A stretch of 64,000 bases of DNA from Rhinopomastus cyanomelas (lineage: Eukaryota; Chordata; Aves; Bucerotiformes; Rhinopomastidae). Shown one piece after another: positions 53,810-64,000 of the stretch; within the stretch, counting starts at the first letter, position 1, and each line of letters starts with the position of its first letter. A program made the translations under genes and the position numbers. The notes below the pieces were generated by a model. The model was not told the DNA's origin and did not search any database. It saw only the letters and a program-made list of their open reading frames with translations. The DNA lies in assembly GCA_013400115.1 (NCBI GenBank), contig VXBP01002815.1, forward strand, positions 868,001-932,000, given 5' to 3'.

Positions 53810-56800
53810 TAAGTGTTTAATATGAATAAACCTCTTCCATAATTGACAGCACTGCACAGTGTTGTTTGAGAGTCTAAGAATTTGTGAGCAACATGTGAAA
53901 TGACCTTGTCTGCTCCTGAAGAGTCATCCAACTCTGCACTTACCCTGTTTTAGCTGGCCAGAATAGGAAGAACTGCTTAGAAACTTCTAGGCTTAACCTT
54001 CCAGGGTGTGGAACACAGACATTTTAAGAAAACCAAGTGACTCCTAAATTGGACTTTTGGCGAGATGAGGAAGCAATAATCTTAAGAGTATTTACAGAAA
54101 GGGTGAACTACAATTTACTATTGGGATTTAAGGAATTACGTCTTACTTCAAATTCTTATCCTTACATGATGAAACAAACTACATTCTATCCTGGATATGC
54201 TGAGCTCTTTCTCTACTCCAATATAATTGAGGAGTTTAACTTTTACTCACACTGATCCTGAGGATTTATTCACAATTAAATAGTTCTGTCTCAGGATATA
54301 CCACCAAAGAGTCTTTTACTAATCACACACCTGTTGTTAGAGAATTGGCTTCATTCCCTCTGAGCAGAAGTCTTGCATGTCCCATGGCTCAGGTCGTTGG
54401 ATTTCTCTGAGTATGAAAAACAAATGTGTGTGGGGGAGTCTGCCTGCTTTCTCTGCATTGAACAGCTCACTAGTAGGTGGTTCAAGGGTTTTTTGATATC
54501 ATCCACCTCACAAACAAACTTCCCATCAGAGTGGTCAAGACTCCATTTCTGGCTGTGCTAAGCTCTCAGGGAACAAGTGATGTGCTTGAACGCCACCACG
54601 GTTTGGGTCTTGGGAGACTAACAAACTGACGACAGGCTGTCATGAAGGCTGAGAGCCAAGGTTCCAGAAAAGCCCTCAGCCTGATGCTGACACCTTAGGG
54701 AATTGGTTTCCTAGTAAACGCTCTCTGAAATCTTTGTCCTGTTCTGCTCTTAGTCTGACTCCGGTGACGACTAGATGTAAGTGCTTGTAAAGAGTCAGAA
54801 GGAGGAGCTGAAACAGAAAATCTGATTATCTCTGGCTTTTAGTTTTAAGATTTATCTCTTTTATCTGAGCTTATATTTTGGCAATGCTACCTGCTAGGGT
54901 AGAGAACAGAACCCTCTAGTGACGCAGCACTGCTGCGTTCTCACAGTACGCACTGTACGTGAAGAATGTATTCTTTCCAATGAGTAATAAACTTAAAAGG
55001 AAGCAAACAGAAAGGAAAACAAGGTGGGTGCCTGAGAAAATTAGACTGAACTCTTTTCCTGCGTGCAACTGAGGGTTAATGTCCAGCAGAGCTTGCACAC
55101 AGCAGGGTCCACTTTCAGGAAGCACCATGCTACAGAAAAACACGAAGTCCTCGCCTGGCTCTTTGATCATGTGAGGCAAGAGGAGTGGGAAGGCTAAAAT
55201 GGGAAGGAAACGAAAAGGCTCGCATTTCTAACAGGCTGGAAACCTTTACACCAGAGCTATCTTTAGTTCTGCCTGCCAGGGATGTGAATAAGACAGATGG
55301 CAGAACTGTGACTGGCTTTTGAAACGGAAACAAACTGCTACACAGACCCTGTGCAGACACCAGCAGATGAGACCCCCCCTTCCTATGAGACCACTGAGAC
55401 AAGCAGCAGTTCAGTACGTGGCTGTGCTTGAGTGCAGCTTTGTCCAGCAAGACATTTCTGGTCTACTCTTGAATGTGTCACTGCATTTCTTGAACATCTA
55501 CTTCCTTAGAATGATGGTTCACTAGAGGATCCTGATACACTCCTAAAAGTTGTGTATTTACTTCCACGTGTGCTGTAGCCCAAGATAAACCAGCTCTGGC
55601 AAATGGTATCCTGCTGTAACAGAAGCCACACTGGACAGTAATGAAGAGAAAGTCTGTAATTTTCTGCCATCTAATGGAGGATGAGACAGAGGGTGGGTAA
55701 TTCTCCACACAGGAGTAGAATCCCATTTGGTTTTTACTACATAAGGTAGTAAAATGCTTTGCATCTGGACACAGCCTGTGTGTGGAAGTACAAGCCGAGC
55801 AACTAGGTGATGATGTAGTAAATGGGTGGGATTCAGGACAACAGAGGAGCAGAGAAGATGGGTGCTAAATTTTCAGAAAACTTAACTGACTGCAAAGACA
55901 AACATACAAGCCACTGGTAGCCAGCAGATGAGGATAGTGGTCACGTTCTGTTTTCAGCAAAAACTAAGGACTAGACTTTTGCTGTAAACTGTACGGAGCA
56001 CTTCTACGAGCCCTGCGTCCGGCGTTCTCATCACTTACTATTTTTCCCAAAGGAAGACTCTTAGTAGTACTGACCTACAAAGGCAGAAAAAAACAAGACT
56101 TAAAATTTTACAGGACACAGACATTCTCACCCCAGGCGAAAAAGAAGAGCCCCTGTAAGACGCAGCACAACTTGATCCATACGAAACACAGGGTCCAACC
56201 TTTGTTCTGTGCAGGAAGCCATCGTGGATGCCTCAGGTATGAGAAACAAAACAAGTGTGATCGTAAGTGTGTAAAGACCTAGTACAGATGAATTAACAAG
56301 AAAGAAAAAGTGATCCTGATGATGATCTAGTGCTTTCAGCAGCGGTTTTCACTTTGCTGAGTCTAGTCTAAACTGACAGCCCTGGCTGGAAGCTAAAACT
56401 CAAGTGTTCAGAGGGTGGAGAGGGAGAGCTCACTTTTATTTTTTGCTGAGTTGAAAAGTGTCACTTTTCATTTTGTTTTTATAGTTGCTGGAGACCATTA
56501 CTGCTCACCCCATATTGGCTTTCCCTGCCCTGGAGAAAGTAAATGACATTTGAGAATGCAGTAACCGCGTGGTTTATCGGCCCATTACATGGTACCCCGA
56601 CAGAACTACCGCAGGCTTATCCATAACATTTTAGCTTTACATCACTTGGATGAATCAGTGCACCAGGGACAGCTACTTTTGTTTAGATAAATCTCAACAG
56701 CTTTACAATAGGGAGGCAGGAGCACAATGTCTCCCATGACAAGCCTAGAGGAAATTGTGATCATCACAGGAGACCTTGAAGGAACTTCTTGTCCTTGAAG

Positions 56801-58992
56801 AGAGTGGGGGTGGTAGGGAGAAGTAGCAGGATGTGTAGTGGCATGTGCACACGGAACAGGCACTGGGCAAGTCTCATTTCTGGGATGAGACATGCACATC
56901 CTTTTAAGCTGAACTCAGAATGTCTCCAAATGCTGTGAGGGGGTGAAGGCAATGCAGTAAGGAAGGATTCTTTGTGGCGTGACCCTTAGAGCAGAGAAAG
57001 GGGCACTGCAGAGGCCAACTGCTTCTTTTTGATTAAGGAATTTAGATTAACCTACTGTGAGAATTATGATGGAGGAGACACCTCTGGGGTTGCCAGCACC
57101 TCTCTTTTTAACTAATGAATGCCAAGCAATCCTGTGGAAGAGGAAAGGAGGAAATAGGGGCAGCATTCAGCTGTGCTGCTGGAATGGTCTGAAGCAAAAG
57201 GTAATTAATTCTGTCACAGTGCAAAAAAAGAGTGAGAGAAAATAAGAAAAAGCACTTTCTGTAGGTTCAGTGACTGAATGATACCAGGGTTGTAAAGTCA
57301 GAGATGTTAGGATCAGCTCACAAAAACGATCTGCTGTTCTGCAGCCATCTGCACTCAAGGTAGCTGGCAATTGTCCCTGCAAATAGTGCTCTTACAATTC
57401 TATAATTAAGGAAGAAAACAAAGGCAGAGGTAGCATTCTGGATCTCAGTTCTGCAAACCTCATGTAGGTTCTTAGCCTTCCATGCTGTGAACAGTCCTAC
57501 TGAAGTATTAGTGCATAAAATTAAGGCCATTAATAAGCCTCTGCAGGATCAGGATCAAAGTTTGTGTTTTAAATCCCGTGTTAATCCAGGGAAGTGGCTT
57601 CATGAGAAAGACATTAGAATAAAATGGCCTACAAAGCAAATTTCATAAAGTCTGAAATGCTAGAATCTATACAAGCTGTGCTATTCATTAGCATTTCTGG
57701 TGTTCCCCAAAGTCATCAGAGATTAATATGATTGCTGCAGCAAAGGACTGGAGGTACTACTGAGAAGTAAAACGTTTGCATAGATAAAAATCCAGCCTAA
57801 ATCTGATTGCCTTTGTACAGCATCCTTGTATTTATCTGGATGTGTCTGATACAATCAAGTGTTAAAAAGAAGACACCAGTTTCTTAGCATTATTTCTAAT
57901 GTTGAATAAATCAATAATGTGGAACAGCAAGGTAAAAGGAAGTGAGAAAGGAGGAAAAAAACCCCATGTGTCATCAGTAGCTGGGTAAATCCAGCATTTC
58001 ACCCAGCCCAGGGAAGACATTAGCCACTTGATTATCAGTGCAACAACAGATGCAGAGGAAAGGGTTTGGAGTGAGGTTTTCTTCCACATGAAAGATAAAA
58101 ATAAGTTGCCTTCCATGGATAGCTCATGTGACTGCTTTCACTGCCTCAAGCAAGTTCTATCAGTCCCTCCCGTACTAAGCATCTTCCATTATCTCCACAC
58201 GGATGCAGAGCAGGTCCTCTCATACATTAGCTTTTTATTCAGATAGCTAATGATTTCAAACATACAAAAACTGCTCAAAATAAATCCTGTACAATTTAAA
58301 TGGAATGATTTTAGAGTTTATAAACTCATAGGAGCTGGCAGAGTCAGAAGCAAAAGTCACATTTCAGGCCCTGTGTAATTTGAAATGTGGGTGAAAATGT
58401 CCTTCTGCTCATTTGTTTTGTATTTACTGCAGATTAAGTTATTGGATTTGCCTCTTTTTGAGATGTTTTTCCCCCTTCCCAACTGCCCTGCGCTTCTCCT
58501 TTCTCCTGCAGGAGAAGAGACACCTCCATTCCTGGGTTCCCACACCAAGGAGATTCAGGTTTGAGGTAGCTTCACCTCAGAAATCAGGTCAGGATTTGTT
58601 TCCAATTGTTGACTGAATTGAAAGGCGATGATCTGAAAACATGAAACCAGAGCACGTGTATAGCTCTGATTTTCAAGCTTCTCATTGCTCTGTAAGCCCA
58701 GTCACTTGCAGGGTTCTCTGTCTGTGTTTAGTCTTCCCCAAGAACCTCTCAGCTGCCTTGGAATTATTTCTCTCTGTGTGTGGGACACTGCTTATTCAGC
58801 CACTGAAAGTGCTCCGTGGTTTGGACAAGAAGGGATAGCAGCAGCTCCCTTTTCTTGAGCAAAGCCACTTCGATACCCTCTACCTTCCTCTCTTTCTTCT
58901 CCTTCCCACTGCAGGGGTCACTCCCCACTGAAGCAGAGGGGTCTGCCAGCTGCACTGAGCTCTGCTGTTTCAAAGACTTCATTACTTGTACA
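53810..58992. other. Noncoding stretch, free of CR1
   Basis: About 5.2 kb with no CR1 copy and no recognisable gene, RNA or promoter. Confidence 0.6.
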
Positions 58993-59034
58993 AAAGGTCC
59001 CTTCCAATCCCTGATGATTCTATGATTCTATGAA
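58993..59034 (+). mobile_element. Minimal CR1 3' tail (about 40 bp)
   Basis: aaaaggtcccttccaatccc, then tgatgattctatgattctat. A second extreme 5'-truncation like the one at 53768. Confidence 0.78.
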
Positions 59035-59321
59035 AATATGTTGCAGCACACTTAGCAATGCGCTGGGAAGTGCTGTAAATAATTAAAACTAGACCATTCA
59101 TGTCAGAGTGAAGTGAACAAAGCCCATGTTGCAATGCAGCATCCTTGATTTATTTGTGTTGCGTTCATTTAGAACATTTGTTAATTCATGAAACCTAGCA
59201 ACCCACACAGAGTGGGTCCCTGAACTGTTAGTGAACACTAGTGAGGTTGTGTCTTCTCTTTAGGCTCATAAAAGATCACTTTGAGTCAATAAAATCATAG
59301 AGGATATAAAAAATAAACAAC

Positions 59322-59955
59322 CACCATGAGCCAGCAATGTGCCCTGGTGGCCAAGAAGGCCAATGGCATCCTGGGGTGGATCAGAAGGGTTAGAAGATCA
59401 AGAGAGCTTCTCCTCCCCCTCTACTCTGCCCTGGTGAGACCGCTTCTGGAGTGTTGTGTCTAGTTCTGGGCCACTCAGTTCCAGAAGGACATGGAACTGC
59501 TGGACAGAGCTCAGCACAGAGCCACAAAGGTGATGAAGGGAGTAGAACATCTCCCTGCTGAGGAAAGGCTGAGGGAGCTGGGTCTGTTTAGCTTGGAGGA
59601 GACTGAGGGGTGACCTCATTAATGTTGATAAATATGTGAAGGGTGGGTGTCAGGAGGATGGAGCCAGGCTCTTCTCTGTGTCATCTAATGATAGAACAAG
59701 GGGCAATGTGTGTGAACTGGAACAGAGGAGGTTCCACACCAATCTGAGAAGGAATTTCTTCCCAGTGAGGGTGACAGAGCCCTGGAAGGGGCTGCCCACG
59801 GGGGTTGTGGAGTCTCCTTCTCTGGAGATGTTTAAAAATTACTTGGATATGTTCCTGTGTGACTTGGTCTGGGTGATTCTGCTGTGTCAGGGGGATTGGA
59901 CTAGATGATCTTTCAAGGTCCCTTCCAATCCCTAATGTTCTGTGATTCTGTGATC
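59322..59955 (+). mobile_element. CR1 LINE fragment, about 630 bp, dominant lineage
   Basis: Contains the end of the RT region (LLLPLYSALVRPLLE), ORF2 end (RFHTNLRRNFFPVRVTEPWK) and tail ttctgtgattctgtgatc. Frame broken. Confidence 0.95.
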
Positions 59956-61060
59956 TACAGCTGGACTTCACATTCCAAGACTGTTAACTGGATGTGTCTT
60001 CTAAAGCATCTTATCTGCATTTTACATTTTTAGGGGGATAAAACATCTGCAGAATCACATCCCAGTTATAAATAATTTGAAATATAGCTGTGGCTAATAG
60101 CTACACCTTGAGAGACTGTTACTGATCTCCAGAGTGCATGTTTGTGAGCATCACAAACAACTGCTTCTCATCACAGTTTTACTTTCACAAGGTGAGGATT
60201 TCTCTTGGGGGTTTAGGTTGTGGCAGTGGTGAGCTGACATTCTTCCCTTACGTCTGTGTTCTTGTCACAGCCTGTATATATATATTTCACAAGAAAGATG
60301 TGGCCAAAACTAGAAGAGGATAAATAAGCATATTACCTCAGAACAGCTGCAAGGAACATAAAGACATACTCTCAAAAAACCTACTTTTTTGCTTCATCTC
60401 ATTTTTAAAGAGATTCTGGATAGAGACATGTGCAAACCTATAGCCAAATCCCTATATTAAGCACTGAAACAGTTTATGAAATGATAAGGATAGTTAAAAT
60501 TGTCTATAAAACTACTGTAGAACAAATATTCAAGCACTAGTGGCAAAATAAAATCCTGTAAAAATATTGCATCCTTCCAGTTCCATTCATTTAATCACAA
60601 ACCCAGGATTCTCTTTACAGCTCAACCCCTGACATCAATGATTCCTGCAAAAGAAAGGGCTTTCTTTGGTGGGAGAATGCCCAAGAAAGTTGGAAAGCAC
60701 AAACTGTTGTGAGAGCTATTAGAAAGCAGAATGCTCTCCTAAGTGCCTTTTCTTACTATTCTTCCAGAAAACATTCAAAACTCCATGCATGTGTTCTTAA
60801 TTCTGACATTCAATTAGTTCATACTATTCCAATAGTAATTATCCTACACAATTTTGCAACTACTGCAGAGTTATTGTCAGTAAAAATTCAGAGGTTTATT
60901 GATAGAGTGTCAATATTTTAATTGTGAACAATTTCACAGATGGAGTAATTTCAATATTTCCTAATGTTTCTTTGAACTTCTTGCCATTTAAAGAGGAAAT
61001 ATAACCTCAGGAGTTAATTTGGATGTGAACAGGTAAGAAAGCAGAAGCTTTGTTTCTATT
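59956..61060. other. Noncoding stretch
   Basis: AT-rich; nothing recognised. Confidence 0.6.
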
Positions 61061-61063
61061 TTG

Positions 61064-61190
61064 TCCTATCCTATCCTATCCTATCCTATCCTATCCTATC
61101 CTATCCTATCCTATCCTATCCTATCCTATCCTATCCTATCCTATCCTATCCTACCCCATCCCATCCCATTCCATCCCATCCCCTGTTCTG
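61064..61190 (+). repeat. (CTATC)n pentanucleotide microsatellite
   Basis: About 18 perfect ctatc units to about 61153, then degenerate ccatc and ccattc units. It produces artificial Pro/Ile/Leu/Ser/Tyr repeats in open frames. Confidence 0.97.
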
Positions 61191-62276
61191 CTCCATTCCT
61201 ATGCTTTTCCTGGCCCTGCAAGTGGAGTGGTTTGCAGACCAAGTCACTGCACTTTTCAGGCAGTTTCCCAATTCAGGAAACTGTCGTTTACCCTGACCAT
61301 CACAGAAATTAGTGGATTTACTCTAGTTGCTTATCACAGCACAAACACCAATAAATTGAACAGGATGCAAGATTAAGTACTGTACCTTGTAATTCTGAAA
61401 GCACCTTGCTGCCATGCATGATGCTTTTGTACTCCCTGATACCTGGGTAAATTACAAGTGCGTTGCTCCCCAGAGCAGGTGCTTGCATATGTAGCCCTGC
61501 AATCTGCACAGTGAGCTCAATCTTGCATAAGAAAAGATGTTGAGAAAGATTTAGTCCATGATGACATGAGTATTGATGCTCCACGGTGAGCAGGGCTAAG
61601 CAATGGTGTCCTTTGGGCAAGCACATCAAAGCCAATGAGTATTTGATGAGTTAAGATGTAGGGAGAATGGAGGAAGCAGATCATCTTCTCTAGCTCATAC
61701 TGAGAGAGATACCTCTGCAGAGCCTCCACTGTGAGTGTCTTGGCAGAAGAGCAGTTGAGCTCACCTGAATCCCCCAGCAGGAAGTGCTTGTGTCCACACC
61801 TCCACAGACAGGATTTATGCAGATTGCTCAGACACCAGAAATAAATCTCCCTTGTGTTCAAGAGGATGGGAGGATGCATTTACTGAACATGGAGTCTAGC
61901 TTCTCCCATAGGGTACCACACTCGAGGCCTGAAATTATGCATATATTTGTTTTTCTACTACAATCATCTTTATGCATGAAGCAGATTTATTTTGTTTTTC
62001 TAAGCCATTATTTAATACAATAGGCAGTGCAGAAACTAAGAAGCTAATACAATCTCTTCTAATGTGTCCTGCGTGCTTATCTAGCTGAAAATGTGGAACT
62101 GTCAGCGTGCATGAAGCAAATCACAGTGTCACTGGACCTGCTCGGTTTGCAGCGGAGGGCTGGGGAAGTTACTGTATTGAAGAAGTGTCAATTCATTCCA
62201 AATCACACTTTTCCTCCTTTACTATCAGTAGTCAACAGGTAGTTTTTGGAAATAAAATCACGGTGCTTTTGAGGTG
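61191..62276. other. Noncoding stretch
   Basis: Nothing recognised. Confidence 0.6.
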
Positions 62277-62306
62277 TTTGTAGGTATGTGTAGGTATTTG
62301 TAGGTA
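62277..62306 (+). repeat. 10-bp tandem repeat, 3 copies
   Basis: tttgtaggta, tgtgtaggta, tttgtaggta. Confidence 0.85.
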
Positions 62307-62507
62307 TTAGTCAACCAAACGATTAACAAGGCTCAGGTCTGGACTGAGATGCAAACAAGCAAGGAAGCTTTAACCTGAGCAAGTTTGTTCTGCCTGAGCT
62401 TCTAAATAAATGTGAACAGTTAAGGTGCTTTCCAGTTCTTGCCAGAGAAACAGCTCTGATACTTGTTTGGAGCTGACTAACGCTGCAGAGACCTCTCACA
62501 AGAATCA

Positions 62508-62950
62508 ACACAGAATCATAGAACATTAGGGACTGGAAGGGACCTCGAAGGATCATCTGGTCCAATCCTCCTGCCACAGCAGGATCCCTTAGATCAAGTT
62601 GCACAGGAACACATCCAGGTGGGTTTTAAAAGTCTACAACCCCCCTGGGCAGCCCCTTCCAGTGCTCTGTCACCCTCACTGGGAAGAAGTTCCTTCTCAT
62701 ATTAATGTGGAACCTCCTCTGTTCCAGCTCACACCCTTTCCCCCCGTTCTATCATTGGATGACACTGAGAAGAGCTTGGCCCCATCCTCCTGACACCCGG
62801 TCTTCATATATTTATCAACATTAATGAGGTCACCCCTCAGTCTCCTTTTCTCCAAGCTCAAGAGACCCAGCTCCCTCAGCCTTTCCTCACGAGGCAGATG
62901 TTCTACTCCTTTCATCATCTTTGTGGCTCTGTGCTGGACCATGTTCCAAC
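62508..62950 (-). mobile_element. CR1 LINE fragment, dominant lineage
   Basis: Begins acacagaatcatagaacatt and runs into ORF2 (EERLRELGLLSLEKRRLRGD on the minus strand). A small internal deletion removes the atctccagagaaggagactc block. Confidence 0.94.
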
Positions 62951-63136
62951 ATACACTACTCAGTCTTGACCCTGAATGGCTCTTAGGTATTTGCTATCAC
63001 TTTGTAGTTTATACACCATTTTCATCAGAGGGAAGAAACTACAGAAGGATCTACCGCCGTCACCTGAGTATTGCAGCTTTTTATACACTGATGAGCTTTG
63101 TCAGGGATGGCACTTCAGTTTTGGTCTTGGGGAAAC

Positions 63137-63382
63137 ACAGAATCACACAACATTAGAGATTGGAAGGGACCTCGAAAGATCACCTAGTCCAATCCCCCTG
63201 CTACAGCAGGATCATTTAGATCCCGTCACATAGGAACACATCCAGGTGGGTTTTAAATGTCTCCAGAGAAGAAGACTCCACAATCCCCCCGGGCAGCCTA
63301 TTCCAGTGCTCTGTCACCCTCACTGGGAAGAAGTTCCTTCTCATGTTGATGTGGAACCTCCTCTGCTCCAGCTCACACAGTT
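63137..63382 (-). mobile_element. CR1 LINE fragment, dominant lineage
   Basis: Begins cacagaatcacacaacatta and ends near ctccagctcacac. Same orientation as the copy about 190 bases before it. Confidence 0.93.
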
Positions 63383-64000
63383 GTGCTACTGTGACGGTTA
63401 AATGACGCAATGTCTTTTGAACCAGGAACAAGAACAGCAGAGTATGTGGCTCTTCATCTACAACAGAGAGTCAGCGCTGCCAGCAAACAGGCAGTTGATC
63501 AGAGGACGTGTTTCACATCAGAGCCCTTCCAGCACAGCCTAGATGTGCTTGACAGCAACGGCAGGGCTGAAAGGGAGAGCTCCATGAGAGGGACAATGAA
63601 CAGGAGCAACTGGAGCTGGAGGACTCACTGGCTCCAGATGCCCAAGGGATGCTCCTGCGGGGATGCAGGATGGGATGCAGGAGTTACCCTGAGGTGTAGT
63701 CCGTTAGGTTTATTTAAGAGTGTTTTTGCCGCACAAGCAGCAGTGTATTAGCACCATCACCCTAGCAGTGACAACTCTTCATTATTGAAGAAGCACTACT
63801 TAAATCACCCCATTTTTCTATTAAAACATTAACAAAAATCCCCATTAAGTAATCTGCATCTCACAAATGGTAGTGACCTCGCTCTTCTGCAGCTACAAGC
63901 ATAACTAGCCTTAGGGCAAAGGGCCCTTAACAACTGTCACTTTAGAGCAAAGGAACATTTATCTGATTTTTTTATTTTATTGAATTGTATTTCTGTAATG
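63383..64000. other. Noncoding end of window
   Basis: Nothing recognised. Confidence 0.6.

Noticed and set aside
61050..61376. Open frames with repeated SYPIL units
   Set aside because: Direct translation of the CTATC repeat.

Overview
The window looks like avian nuclear DNA. It is packed with 5'-truncated CR1 LINE copies on both strands, many ending in the bird-type ATTCTRTG tail, and it carries most of one compact multi-exon vertebrate gene. No bacterial, plasmid or viral gene organisation is visible. One CR1 lineage dominates (about 17 of some 30 copies), which points to a bird with a lineage-specific CR1 burst. A woodpecker-like or other non-galliform bird is possible, but that is a weak inference.

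The only protein-coding gene I can support is CARD11 (CARMA1), on the minus strand. Twenty coding exons with clean GT-AG borders and continuous phase run from the start codon at 22646 down to 452. They encode about 1012 residues: CARD, coiled coil, PKC-regulated linker, PDZ, SH3 and the start of the guanylate-kinase-like (GUK) domain. The last roughly 150 residues of the GUK domain must lie beyond position 1. CARD11 is the lymphocyte scaffold that, once phosphorylated by PKC below the T- or B-cell receptor, opens and nucleates BCL10-MALT1 filaments to switch on NF-kB and JNK.

An extra 66-nt open segment with good splice signals sits between coding exons 4 and 5 (18629-18694). It would insert 22 coiled-coil-like residues in frame and is absent from the mammalian protein as I remember it. 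This is the most interesting candidate in the window. Other points in the gene are a start codon that matches the second methionine of the mammalian protein, an altered sequence around the first PKC-site serine, and a CR1 tail only nine bases from the splice donor of the PDZ exon.

From about 22.66 kb to the end (41 kb) I find no coding sequence. By orientation this is the 5' side of CARD11: long 5' introns, untranslated exons I cannot place, and/or intergenic DNA. It contains more than 20 CR1 fragments, two long pentanucleotide microsatellites (TCTCT at 49.9 kb, CTATC at 61.1 kb), purine-rich blocks (31.5, 45.1 and 47.1 kb) and a small CpG-dense patch with a 12-bp inverted repeat (26.7-26.9 kb). 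No tRNA, rRNA or CRISPR array was seen.
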